A DNA stretch of 34,541 nt, from positions 1 through 34,541 of the forward strand of contig JAJPKM010000039.1 in NCBI GenBank assembly GCA_021323735.1. Direction: 5' to 3'. The position numbers were made by a program, and so were the translations under genes. The notes beneath the pieces were generated by a model. The model saw nothing but the letters and a program-made list of their open reading frames with translations. It made no database searches and was not told where the DNA came from. Shown piece by piece: positions 17,223-25,554 of this stretch. The stretch is from Gammaproteobacteria bacterium. Lineage in GTDB: Bacteria; Pseudomonadota; Gammaproteobacteria; Steroidobacterales; Steroidobacteraceae. Within the stretch, counting starts at the first letter, position 1, and the number at the start of each line of letters is the position of its first letter.

Positions 17223-18947
17223 TCAGCTGCGCGGCGCGTTGGCGAGCAACAAGGGCGAGCCAGGCTCGGCCAACGCCGTGTCGAGTACCACCTGGGTTTG
17301 CACGCCGGCGATGCCATCGACATTGAGCCGATGCTCACGCTGGAAATTCTGCACCGCAATCGCCAATTCCTGATCATAGACATCGGCGTGTTCGGGGTCC
17401 GCCGCGCCGCCTCTCAAGGCATTGAGGCTGCGGCGAAGCCAACGCACTTCATCACCCTGCATACCGACGGACAGCGATCGGGTCGGCGACGTCCTGGGTT
17501 TCCAGATCAGCGTGAACTCGCCGAACCAATCGCGAGACAGGTCGTCGAGCAGCACCTTCTGATTGTGTTCACCGAGGTTCAACGTCGCGGTCTTGTCATC
17601 GAGGCTGGACAGCACGACGCGATGGCGCTGACCCCGGTCATCGGTGAGCGTCAGAATGGCGGGCCGATTCAAGGTTCTCACCTGCGCCCACGAGCCGCGT
17701 TGCTCGAGGCAGGCCAGGCCCGCCTTGGCGGCCTGGCCGCAGGGATCCCTGTCGTCCGGCATCGCCGTACCCCACAGCGAGAGCAGGCGGCGGAAAGCCG
17801 CCGTGTCGGTGGTGTTCGCTTCATTGGCCTCGAGCAACGCATTGACCGAGGCGAATTTAGGCACGGGGACTGCGGCAGGCTGCAGCGCTCCTGCCACCGG
17901 CACGGGCACGGGCACCGGCGCGGATGCGATGGCGGCCGCAGCCCCATCGGAAGTAGGTGCAGCGGAAGTGGACGCCGCGTATGTAGGCGAGCGCGCGGCG
18001 GCAGTTTTCAGCGCACGCGAGGCGCCCAGCACCGGGCTCTGATGCCGCCAGAATTGCCAGCCAAGAAACAGGCTACCGGCCAGCACCGCTGCGCTCGATA
18101 AGCCCAGCATCCAGCCCACCCAGACCGGCAGGAATCTGCGGCCGTACACTTCGCCTGCCGCACGGCGTACCAGGCCGGCGGTAATTTTCTTCGCCTCCTG
18201 GGTATAGGCGCCCAGCAACGCGCGGTCGCAGGCCACATTGATCACTCGCGGGATGCCCTGGGACACCCGATGCAATTCCGTCAGCGCTCCGGGGGTAAAT
18301 ATCTCCTGCGCGGCGCCGGCAACGCGCAATCGATGGCGCACATAGCTCTTGGTTTCCTCGCGCGACAGAGGCTTCAAATGGTATCGGCCCGTGATCCGCT
18401 GGGCCAACTGGCGCAGCTCGGTTCGGTCCAGCAATTCCCGAAGCTCGGGCTGGCCGATCAAGATGATTTGCAGCAGCTTCTGGGTGGGAGTCTCCAGATT
18501 GGTCAAGAGACGTACCTGCTCCAATACCTCGATGGACAGATTCTGCGCCTCATCCACCAGCACGATGATGCGTCGGCCCTCCGCGTGCGCTCCCAGCAAG
18601 CGCCGGTTCAAGGCATCGACCATCTGCTTGACGCTGTCGCGATCGGCCGCGGCGATGTTAAGTCCGAGTTCCTCGCAGATGGTGAGCAGGAATTCCACGG
18701 GCGTGACCCGGGGATTCAAAATGACCGCGACGTCCGCATGATGGGGTACGCGCGAGAGCAGCGTGCGCACCACCGTGGTCTTGCCCGTCCCCACCTCCCC
18801 CGTCAATTGGATGAAGCCGCCGGATTCATTGATACCGTACAACAGGTGCGCCAACGCCTCGGCGTGCCGCTCGCTCAAGTAGAGATAGCGGGGATCCGGG
18901 GTGATGGCGAAGGGCTTTTCGCTGAGCCCGAAGAAACTGGTGTACAT
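17223..18947 (-). CDS. gspA: ExeA/GspA family ATPase with peptidoglycan-binding domain
   Basis: 574 residues. The start MYTSFFGLSEKPFAITPDPR is the canonical beginning of this family. It carries Walker A GEVGTGKTT at 50-58, Walker B IIVLVDEAQ at about 127-135, and the sensor/arginine region LIGQPELRELL. A membrane helix lies at about 273-298. The periplasmic part ends with a peptidoglycan-binding-1 domain (SLSVGMQGDEVRWLRRSLN, then AVQNFQREHRLNVDGIAG). GspA/ExeA uses ATP and contact with peptidoglycan to help the secretin pass the wall. ATG at 18947 was chosen because an upstream extension to 19034 adds only low-complexity residues. It is followed by gspB. Confidence 0.93.
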   Translation of the reverse strand: MYTSFFGLSEKPFAITPDPRYLYLSERHAEALAHLLYGINESGGFIQLTGEVGTGKTTVVRTLLSRVPHHADVAVILNPRVTPVEFLLTICEELGLNIAAADRDSVKQMVDALNRRLLGAHAEGRRIIVLVDEAQNLSIEVLEQVRLLTNLETPTQKLLQIILIGQPELRELLDRTELRQLAQRITGRYHLKPLSREETKSYVRHRLRVAGAAQEIFTPGALTELHRVSQGIPRVINVACDRALLGAYTQEAKKITAGLVRRAAGEVYGRRFLPVWVGWMLGLSSAAVLAGSLFLGWQFWRHQSPVLGASRALKTAAARSPTYAASTSAAPTSDGAAAAIASAPVPVPVPVAGALQPAAVPVPKFASVNALLEANEANTTDTAAFRRLLSLWGTAMPDDRDPCGQAAKAGLACLEQRGSWAQVRTLNRPAILTLTDDRGQRHRVVLSSLDDKTATLNLGEHNQKVLLDDLSRDWFGEFTLIWKPRTSPTRSLSVGMQGDEVRWLRRSLNALRGGAADPEHADVYDQELAIAVQNFQREHRLNVDGIAGVQTQVVLDTALAEPGSPLLLANAPRS

Positions 18948-19059
18948 AGGGTTTAAAGGCGTCCCGTGCGTGTAAGTAGGATAGTACCAACGGCCGTTAG
19001 TTTCAGGCTCACGGCCTAAGGCATGCCTGAGCAATTCATGAACGACATAAAAGCTACAA

Positions 19060-19171
19060 GAAGGCCGGATTGGGTGGGTATTTTACGGAGCGTAAAAACA
19101 GGACGTTTTTCCCGCAGCCTCCATGGATGGATTCACGGCGGTCCGGAAAATACCCACCCAATCCGGCCTTC
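19060..19171. repeat. Perfect 25-bp inverted repeat with 62-bp loop
   Basis: The arms 19060-19084 and 19147-19171 are exact reverse complements. The first arm starts GAAGGCCGGATTGGGTGG and the arms end where 19085/19146 and 19059/19172 mismatch. The loop carries a smaller stem (AAAAAC/GTTTTT near 19094-19109). It lies between dinB and exeA outside any coding frame. There is no T-run after either arm, so it does not look like a simple terminator. No flanking target duplication is evident. Confidence 0.85.
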
Positions 19172-19194
19172 GATCATAGTTTAAGCCGGCCAAG

Positions 19195-20370
19195 CTAGCC
19201 TTTGGGCAGCAGGCTGGCACGGGTCAATGAACCGTTCCCAAAGCGGTCGCGAATGCCGTCCACGGCCGAATCCAGCCTCGAGCCTGGGTCCTTGAGCGGT
19301 TCCGAGAACAGATCGGTCTGGCTCGAAGCCTGCAAATCGCTGACGCCGACGCCCAGCAGCCGCACGGCCGCCCGGGGTTGCGAGGCCAGCCAGGCGCGCA
19401 GCAACGTCGCTGCGGCCGCCGACACCACGGCGGTGTCCTGGGTCGGCGGCCTAAGAACGCATTGGCGGGTGAAAGTGGTGAAATCGCCGCGGCGAATCTT
19501 GACGTTGACCCTGCCGGCCAGGAGTTTCTGCGCCCGCAGCCGCGATGCCGTGCGGTCCGCCAAATGCACCAGCTGGGTTTCAAGCTCCGCGGCCGCGCGG
19601 ATGTCTGTGTCGAAGGTCTCTTCCGCGCTGATCGACTTCTCTTCCCGATCCGGTTCCACCGGCCGGTCATCGAGCCCGCTGGCGCGGTCGCGCATGGCGC
19701 TGCCGTGCTTGCCGAAGGCGCGCCACAGCACCTCGTCCGAGGCCGTACGTGCGTCGCCGAAGGTGTGGATGCCCGCCGCGAGTACCGCGGGCAGTGTCAT
19801 GCGCCCCACCCCGAACAGTTTGTGGATGGGCAGCGGATCCAGAATCTCGCGCATGTTGCCGGCATCGATGCGGCACATCCCGTCCGGTTTATTCAAATCC
19901 GATGCGATCTTCGCCAGCAATTTGTTGGGCGCGATTCCCACCGAGGCGGTGAGGCCGGTTTCCTCGAGGATGCGCCGCCGAATTTCCGCGCCGATCTCCA
20001 CCGGTCCTCCGAGCAGCCGGCGGCTGGCCGTTACGTCGAGAAAGGCCTCATCGAGCGACAGACCTTCGACCAGCGGCGTGAACTCCCGAAAAATCGCGAA
20101 CACCTGCCGCGACACTTCCTGGTAGCGCCCCATGCGCGGACGTATGACGATGGCATCGGGACACAGGCGCAGCGCCGAAGCCATGGGCATGGCCGAGCGC
20201 ACGCCATAGCGGCGCACCGCGTAACTCGCGGCCGCCACCACGCTGCGCCCGCCGGTGCCGCCGACGATGAGCGGCTTGCCCTTGAGCGCGGGCTCATCAC
20301 GCTCCTCGACGGACGCGTAGAACGCGTCCATGTCGATGTGCAGTATCGCGCGGGCTTCGTGGTGCCGCAT
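19195..20370 (-). CDS. dinB: DNA polymerase IV (Y family)
   Basis: 391 residues, close to the family length. Catalytic motifs are complete: ILHIDMDAFYASVEERDEP (first Asp cluster), the fingers YAVRRYGVRSAMPMASA, and GLSLDEAFLDV (second Asp-Glu). The helix-hairpin-helix region contains LFGVGRMTLPAVLAAGIHTFGD, and the little-finger domain follows. Near the C-terminus QTDLF is a likely beta-clamp binding motif. The enzyme copies past lesions during stress and is error-prone. Its ATG lies 10 bp after the DUF3667 stop, the last member of an mdh-fadE-DUF3667-dinB series. No SOS box is obvious because the gene has no intergenic space of its own. Confidence 0.97.
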   Translation of the reverse strand: MRHHEARAILHIDMDAFYASVEERDEPALKGKPLIVGGTGGRSVVAAASYAVRRYGVRSAMPMASALRLCPDAIVIRPRMGRYQEVSRQVFAIFREFTPLVEGLSLDEAFLDVTASRRLLGGPVEIGAEIRRRILEETGLTASVGIAPNKLLAKIASDLNKPDGMCRIDAGNMREILDPLPIHKLFGVGRMTLPAVLAAGIHTFGDARTASDEVLWRAFGKHGSAMRDRASGLDDRPVEPDREEKSISAEETFDTDIRAAAELETQLVHLADRTASRLRAQKLLAGRVNVKIRRGDFTTFTRQCVLRPPTQDTAVVSAAAATLLRAWLASQPRAAVRLLGVGVSDLQASSQTDLFSEPLKDPGSRLDSAVDGIRDRFGNGSLTRASLLPKG

Positions 20371-20380
20371 GGGTTACATC

Positions 20381-21550
20381 TTACAACTGCAGGGCGGCGT
20401 ACACGACTACGCTGGCAAAGGTCAGGCCGAGAACGATGCTGTAGACGAAGAAAAGCACCACCGCCTTGAGCAACGTGCCGCCCCAGCTGCGCCGGAATAC
20501 CCGCCGCATTGCAAAGAGAGTGTAAATGGCCGCATACCAGCCCAGTACGGTTTCGAGAGTATCCGACACTCCCGACAGTTTCGGCCACGAGGGCGCGGCG
20601 ATGATGGTGCAAATCATGACGATCGCCACCGAAAAGTAGAAAGCATGCAGGTGAATAAAAAACAGCAAGTGCTCCGCATAGCGGTGGCGCGGGCGCCAAT
20701 ACAGCAGCATATGCAGGAAGGCGATCAGAGGAAGAAAAATAAACATGGCCTTGGGGGCCGTATGTACCACCACAGGCAAGAGCGCTTTGCCATTGTCGCG
20801 CACCACCTCCAGGCACGCGTGCTGGAATCGCTGGTCCCATTTCGGATCGTGCGTGAACATGATGAAATTGGCATCTTGGCAGCCGGTCACCGGAGGGGCG
20901 CTCGATGCAGCCGCCGGTGCCGCGGCGTCGTCGAATTGAACGAGTGCGCCGATGGGATGCACGAACGACGCGATCAGGAAAAAGACGATGCTCAGGATCA
21001 AGTACAGGCGAAACGGCGGCAGATAGGCGATGCGCCGGCCGGCGACGAATTCCCGGGTAAGCATTCCCGGCTTGAACCACAACAACTTGAGCGTGCGCCA
21101 CAGCCGCGAATCCGAGTGCGTCAATCCCTCGAGCATTTCGTGTAAAAGCTCCACCGTGCTCGGAACGTGCACGTCGGCAGCCTGGCTGCAATTCACGCAG
21201 AACCGTCCGAGGAGCACCGCCTGGCAATTCTTGCAGCGCGCCGGCGGGGCCGGCGCCGCATCGAGCGGTACCGGATCTACACGCACGGGGTTCAGCAGCG
21301 CGGCACCGGGTGCCGCGGAGTCCTGTATCGCAAGGTCATGTATCGCAGGGCCCGATGCCGCTGAGTCCGGTATCGCGGGGTCCGCCGACCGCGCTGGATC
21401 CATCGGCGCCGGTTCCATACGCATGGGATTCGACTGCGCTGGGCCCATCGGTGCCGGTTCCATACGCATGGGATTCGACTGCGCTGGGCCCATCGGTGCC
21501 GGCTCGGGAACTGCCGAGCCGTCGGGCGCGCCGGTATCGATCGGCCGCAT
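20381..21550 (-). CDS. DUF3667 family membrane protein with zinc ribbon and repetitive N-terminus
   Basis: 389 residues. Residues 1-100 are low-complexity Pro/Ala/Met sequence containing tandem copies of EPAPMGPAQSNPMRM. A CxxC-CxxC zinc ribbon follows (CKNCQAVLLGRFCVNCSQ), then the DUF3667 motif region with HEMLEGLTHSDSRLWRTLKLL and REFVAGRRIAYLPPFRLYL, and about five membrane helices. The family's function is unknown. The start ATG overlaps the fadE stop as TAATG, so translation is coupled to fadE. The repetitive leader would vary by slippage in steps of 15 residues without shifting the frame. Confidence 0.88.
   Translation of the reverse strand: MRPIDTGAPDGSAVPEPAPMGPAQSNPMRMEPAPMGPAQSNPMRMEPAPMDPARSADPAIPDSAASGPAIHDLAIQDSAAPGAALLNPVRVDPVPLDAAPAPPARCKNCQAVLLGRFCVNCSQAADVHVPSTVELLHEMLEGLTHSDSRLWRTLKLLWFKPGMLTREFVAGRRIAYLPPFRLYLILSIVFFLIASFVHPIGALVQFDDAAAPAAASSAPPVTGCQDANFIMFTHDPKWDQRFQHACLEVVRDNGKALLPVVVHTAPKAMFIFLPLIAFLHMLLYWRPRHRYAEHLLFFIHLHAFYFSVAIVMICTIIAAPSWPKLSGVSDTLETVLGWYAAIYTLFAMRRVFRRSWGGTLLKAVVLFFVYSIVLGLTFASVVVYAALQL
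21391..21504. repeat. 45-bp in-frame tandem repeat
   Basis: Two full 45-bp copies (21391-21435 and 21436-21480; they differ at a few bases) and about 22 bp of a third (from 21481) encode the repeated EPAPMGPAQSNPMRM unit of the DUF3667 protein. Unit length is a multiple of three, so copy-number change keeps the frame. Confidence 0.9.
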
Positions 21551-24015
21551 TATTCGTCGGCGCCGATACCCAATTCATGGGGTGCGAAGTCATCGACGTG
21601 GATGAGATCCATCACCTTCGCATCGTAGTCGCGCAGTACCGCAGCTTCGGCCTCGGTCAGGATGCCGAGGCCCCGGGCTTCCGAGATCCGGCCGGGCAGA
21701 TCGAGTGCGGTAACGCGGCCGGTCTTGACGCCGTCGACTCGAATGCGCTTTTCCAGCGGCTCCGCCAGCGCGGCCATGACCAGCACCTCCTGCAGTTGTC
21801 CCAGGGGATTGTGCGATTCCAAAGTCTTGTAAATGTAGGTGCTGAGGCGCTCCCGGGTGGCGCTCGGCGCGGTGATGAGATCCGCGATTGTCCGGCCCAA
21901 GCGATCGCTCGGCGGCGAGTAGCTCAGCCCACGCGGGAAGATCAATAAACGCATCAGCAGTGCCAGCGGGCGGTTGGGGAAATTGCGCAGGAAGAGATGT
22001 AGCTGTTCCTGCGCCTGATAGAGAAGACTGCGGCAGGCCCATTCGACCAGCGGCAGATCGGCCTGTTCGCGGCCTTGATTCTCGTGGTGCTTGAGCACCA
22101 TTGAGGCGAGATACATCGATGACAGCACGTCGCCTAAGCGAGCGGACAGGGTCTCCTTTTTCTTCAGGTACCCTCCCAACGCCAGCATGGCGATGTCCGT
22201 CGCCAGTGCAAACGATGCGCTGTAGCGGTTGATGTGCTGGAAGTAGCGTGCTGTCGCGCCGGTCTGTGGTGCCTTGGAGAAGCGCGCGGAGGTCAGGCCT
22301 AAGACGAGAGAGCGAACGGCATTGGAGATCGCAAACCCGACGTGCCCCACCACGGCTGCGTCGAACTCCCGCGTTCCCACCTCGCGATCCGGATTCTTGG
22401 CGGCATTCATTTCCTTCAGGACGAAGGGGTGGCAGCGTACGGCGCCCTGGCCGAAGATGATCAAGTTGCGCGTCAGAATGTTCGCGCCCTCGACGGTAAT
22501 GGCCACCGGAACGACCTGATAGCCGCGCCCCAGGTAGTTCTTCGGCCCCAGGCAGACTCCCTTGCCGCCGTGAATGTCCATGGCATCGTTGGCGATCATG
22601 CGGCCGATTTCCGTGGCGTGATACTTGAGCATGGCGGAGGGCACGGAGGGCTTTTCTCCGCCGTCGATCGCGCCGGCCGTCACGGAGCGGCCGGCGTCGA
22701 CGATGTAGGCACGCGCCGCCATCCGCGCCAGGACCTGCTCGATGCCCTCGAAGCTGCCGATCGGGGCGTTGAATTGGCGGCGGATGCGCGCATAGGCGCC
22801 CGACGCATACACGGCGGCTTGCGCCCCTCCCGCGGCACTCGACGGCAATGAAATGCAGCGGCCCACCGACAATTGTTCGACCAGCATGCGCCAACCCTGG
22901 CCGGCGGTGGCAAAGCCGCCGATGATGGCATCGAGGGGCACGAACACATCGCGTCCCTGAATGGGACCGTTCTGGAACGGGACGTTCAAGGGAAAGTGCC
23001 GCCGTCCGATCGTGACGCCCTGCGTGTCGCGCGGGATCAGTGCGCAGGTGATTCCGAGGTCGACTTTCTCGCCCATCAGATGTTCCGGATCGTAGAGGCG
23101 AAACGCCAGGCCGATTACCGTGGCGATCGGTGCCAAGGTAATGTAGCGCTTCGAAAAATTCAGCCGTATGCCCACCACTTCCTGGCCTTGCCACAGACCC
23201 TTGCAGAGGATTCCGGTATCGGGGATGGACGCGGCATCGGAACCGGCGCGGGGACCGGTGAGGGCGAAGCACGGGACATCGTCGCCGCGCGCCAGCCGTG
23301 GCAAGTAGTGATTCTTCTGCGCCTCGGTGCCGTAATGCAGCAGCAGTTCCGCCGGTCCGAGAGAGTTCGGCACGGCGATGGTCGAAGAGGCCGTGGCGGA
23401 GCGCGACGCGATCTTGCTCAGCACGCAGGAATGCGCATAGGCGGAGAATTCCAGGCCGCCGAAAGTGCGCGGAATGATCATCGCAAAGAAGCCGCGCGAT
23501 TTGATGAAGGCCCACACGGAGGCGGGCAGGTCGGCGCGGCGATGGGTGATATCCCAGTCATCGAGCATGGCACACAGCTCTTCGCAGGGTCCGTCGAGAA
23601 AGGCCTGTTCCGCGGGCGTCAGCGCCGGGGCTTTCGCGGCCATCAGTTTCCGCCAGTCCGGGCCGCCGGTGAACAACTCGCCATCCCACCAGACCGTGCC
23701 GGCATCGAGTGCCTCTCGCTCCGTCGAGGACATCGCCGGCAGCAGCTTGCGGTACTTCTTCATGAAGGGCCGCGTCAACACGCGTCTGCGCAGCGGCCGA
23801 ATGTTCAATAGAAACAGGATCGCGAAAGGGATCGAGACCGCGATTTTCCAACCGTTGGGAGCGCTGCCCAGCACCCAATAGAACGCCAGCAACAAAAGCA
23901 GCACGCCGGTGCACAGGGTGAGGCTGGCGCGCCGGTACGCAAGAACACAGACGGCCCCCCCGAACAACACCAGCCAGCCAACCGCGATGCCGGCACCGAG
24001 CAGCAGGTGGTGCAT
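21550..24015 (-). CDS. fadE: Acyl-CoA dehydrogenase, FadE type
   Basis: 821 residues, matching the long FadE class (E. coli FadE is about 814) rather than the usual 380-residue dehydrogenases. Two N-terminal hydrophobic helices (about 1-27 and 33-70) anchor it to the inner membrane. The core shows FFAMIIPRTFGGLEFSAYA, CFALTGPRAGSDAAS (flavin binding) and the helical domain with DIHGGKGVCLGPKNYLGRGY. It oxidises acyl-CoA to trans-2-enoyl-CoA in beta-oxidation. An AGGAGG Shine-Dalgarno sequence lies just upstream of the ATG. It is 16 bp downstream of mdh and overlaps the DUF3667 start. Confidence 0.96.
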   Translation of the reverse strand: MHHLLLGAGIAVGWLVLFGGAVCVLAYRRASLTLCTGVLLLLLAFYWVLGSAPNGWKIAVSIPFAILFLLNIRPLRRRVLTRPFMKKYRKLLPAMSSTEREALDAGTVWWDGELFTGGPDWRKLMAAKAPALTPAEQAFLDGPCEELCAMLDDWDITHRRADLPASVWAFIKSRGFFAMIIPRTFGGLEFSAYAHSCVLSKIASRSATASSTIAVPNSLGPAELLLHYGTEAQKNHYLPRLARGDDVPCFALTGPRAGSDAASIPDTGILCKGLWQGQEVVGIRLNFSKRYITLAPIATVIGLAFRLYDPEHLMGEKVDLGITCALIPRDTQGVTIGRRHFPLNVPFQNGPIQGRDVFVPLDAIIGGFATAGQGWRMLVEQLSVGRCISLPSSAAGGAQAAVYASGAYARIRRQFNAPIGSFEGIEQVLARMAARAYIVDAGRSVTAGAIDGGEKPSVPSAMLKYHATEIGRMIANDAMDIHGGKGVCLGPKNYLGRGYQVVPVAITVEGANILTRNLIIFGQGAVRCHPFVLKEMNAAKNPDREVGTREFDAAVVGHVGFAISNAVRSLVLGLTSARFSKAPQTGATARYFQHINRYSASFALATDIAMLALGGYLKKKETLSARLGDVLSSMYLASMVLKHHENQGREQADLPLVEWACRSLLYQAQEQLHLFLRNFPNRPLALLMRLLIFPRGLSYSPPSDRLGRTIADLITAPSATRERLSTYIYKTLESHNPLGQLQEVLVMAALAEPLEKRIRVDGVKTGRVTALDLPGRISEARGLGILTEAEAAVLRDYDAKVMDLIHVDDFAPHELGIGADE

Positions 24016-24031
24016 GGGAAACCTCCTTTTA

Positions 24032-25009
24032 TCAGATCAAGTCTTTGACACCATCGCGTTCTTCCAGCAATTCACGGTGCGTCGCCTGCATCTTTTCGCG
24101 GCTGAAGTCGCTGACCTCGAGCCCCTGAACGATGCTGTACTCGCCATTCTTGCAGGTTACCGGATACGAGTAGATGACGCCCTCTGGGATTCCGTAGCTG
24201 CCATCGGACGGAACGCCCATGCTGACCCAATCGCCCGGTGACGTGCCGAGCATCCAATCATGCACATGATCCAGCGCCGCCGCCGCCGCGGAAGCCGCGG
24301 AGGAAGTACCGCGCGCCTTGATGACGGCCGCGCCGCGCTGCTGCACGGTGGGGATGAAACTGTCCTTGAACCAACTCGGGTCCACCAGCGAAAGCGCAGG
24401 CTTCCCATCGACCGTGGCGTGATGCAGATCCGGATACTGGGTGGCCGAGTGATTGCCCCAGATGATGACCTTCTTCACCTGGCTCAAGGGCGCGCCGGTC
24501 TTTTCCTTCAGCTGCGCAAGCCCGCGGTTGTGATCGAGCCGTGTCATGGCGGTGAATCGATGGCGCGGCAGAGAAGGTGCATTGCGTTGAGCAATCAGCG
24601 AATTGGTGTTGGCCGGATTGCCCACCACCAGCACGCGTACATTGCGGTTGGCGACGGCGTCGAGTGCCTTGCCTTGCGCGGAGAAAATTTTGGCATTCTC
24701 CAGCAGCAAATCCTTGCGCTCCATGCCCGGACCGCGCGGCCTGGCTCCCACCAACAGGGCAAAATCGCAGTCCTTGAAGCCGACATTGGCATCGGAGGTT
24801 GCCGTGACCTTGTTCAAGGTCGCGAAGGCGCAGTCATTCAGTTCCATCACCACACCCTGTACGGCGGCGCTGGCCGCAGGGATTTCCAACAGATTCAAGT
24901 TGATCGGCTGGTCCGGCCCCAACATCTGCCCTGACGCCACGCGAAACGCCAGCGCGTATCCGATGTTCCCGGCGGCGCCCGTGATGGTGATGGTAACCGG
25001 CTTCTTCAT
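24032..25009 (-). CDS. mdh: Malate dehydrogenase (NAD-dependent)
   Basis: 325 residues. The Rossmann loop [10 protein letters not shown] at 11-20 binds [18 protein letters not shown] carries the substrate Arg pair at 90/92-97, NPANTNS at about 131-137 is the nicotinamide-side motif, RLDHNRG gives catalytic Asp159, and [11 protein letters not shown] gives catalytic His187. This is the cytosolic/type-2 malate dehydrogenase sequence class. It converts malate and oxaloacetate in the citric acid cycle. GGGAG lies seven bases before the ATG. It heads the minus-strand series with fadE, DUF3667 and dinB. Upstream are 307 bp shared with the divergent YtrA operon. Confidence 0.97.
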   Translation of the reverse strand: MKKPVTITITGAAGNIGYALAFRVASGQMLGPDQPINLNLLEIPAASAAVQGVVMELNDCAFATLNKVTATSDANVGFKDCDFALLVGARPRGPGMERKDLLLENAKIFSAQGKALDAVANRNVRVLVVGNPANTNSLIAQRNAPSLPRHRFTAMTRLDHNRGLAQLKEKTGAPLSQVKKVIIWGNHSATQYPDLHHATVDGKPALSLVDPSWFKDSFIPTVQQRGAAVIKARGTSSAASAAAAALDHVHDWMLGTSPGDWVSMGVPSDGSYGIPEGVIYSYPVTCKNGEYSIVQGLEVSDFSREKMQATHRELLEERDGVKDLI

Positions 25010-25210
25010 GACGAACTCCCGCGCAAAAGTCAGGAATGGTAGCTGAAATAAGGCAGCAACGTCCTCGTAGCGCCCGCATCGCCAGCTGGGGGTTAGCCGG
25101 CGCTAATTTCTCGAATCTTCATATGCGCCTCTGGCAATTATTTTTCTAACGGGCGGTGATCTTCTGATTATTATCAATAAAAACAATGCGTTATCTAGAT
25201 AAAAAATAAA

Positions 25211-25227
25211 TGCGAAAGCGCTTGCAT
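25211..25227. promoter_or_regulatory. AAGCGCTT palindrome, possible LacI-type operator
   Basis: TGCGAAAGCGCTTGCAT centres on the palindrome AAGCGCTT (25216-25223) and resembles LacI-family operators (TGnAAGCGCTTnCA). Its right half overlaps the candidate -35 of the operon starting at 25317. The binding protein is unknown. Confidence 0.4.
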
Positions 25228-25256
25228 GTAGTGGTGTTGTATATTACTATATCACC
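25222..25256 (+). promoter_or_regulatory. Promoter and YtrA-type operator TGGTG-N16-CACCA
   Basis: A candidate -35 TTGCAT (25222-25227) and -10 TACTAT (25245-25250) are spaced by 17 bp. Lying across the -10 is GGTG (25233-25236), 16 bases, then CACC (25253-25256), extended by one more pair to TGGTG/CACCA. From memory this matches the GGTG-N16-CACC box described for YtrA regulators in Xanthomonas. It sits 60 bp upstream of the small protein start, in front of a gene for such a regulator, so autorepression is the natural reading. The rest of the 307-bp region (25010-25316) is AT-rich near 25140-25210 and contains a short TTAGC/GCTAA hairpin at 25094-25107 on the mdh side. Confidence 0.65.
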
Positions 25257-25316
25257 AAGTCACCGAAACACCGCGATGACAGACAGACAGAACCGAACGA
25301 TACACAGGAGACGATC

Positions 25317-25478
25317 ATGTACACCTCAATCTCAACTAAATTGGCAGCCCTTGCTCTGGCATTGATGGTCAACAGCGTGATCATGGGCAGCGTCGCTTAC
25401 ATGTTCTACGCGCAGCAGGCACCTACCAGCATTACGGCGCTGGCCAGCAACACTGCACCCTCGGCGAATGCCGGCTGA
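25317..25478 (+). CDS. Small membrane protein (53 aa) leading the YtrA operon
   Basis: ATG at 25317 is preceded by AGGAG (25306-25310) with six bases between, a very good ribosome binding site. The 53 residues begin MYTSISTKLAALALALMVNS and contain one hydrophobic helix up to about residue 33 (SVAYMFYAQQ), then a short Ser/Ala/Thr tail. It could be an uncleaved single-pass membrane protein or a short exported peptide. The family is not recognised. It is the first gene after the operator and is followed by the regulator with a 76-bp gap, so it is probably part of the same transcript. A small accessory subunit of the ABC transporter is one possibility (inference). Confidence 0.8.
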   Translation: MYTSISTKLAALALALMVNSVIMGSVAYMFYAQQAPTSITALASNTAPSANAG

Positions 25479-25554
25479 TCAAACGCACCCGACGCCCTGG
25501 TAGATTACCGTGCCATATGTCCCCAACACTGAGGGAAGGCACATCGAGCGAGAA

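Noticed and set aside
16872-18101. 409-codon plus-strand frame over gspB/exeA
   Set aside because: Arg/Gly-rich shadow of two well-supported genes.
19060-19171. Inverted repeat as an intrinsic terminator for dinB
   Set aside because: The 62-bp loop and absence of a T-run after either arm do not fit; kept as a repeat instead.
21590-23515. 641-codon minus-strand open frame within fadE
   Set aside because: Out-of-frame Arg-rich translation of the FadE gene.
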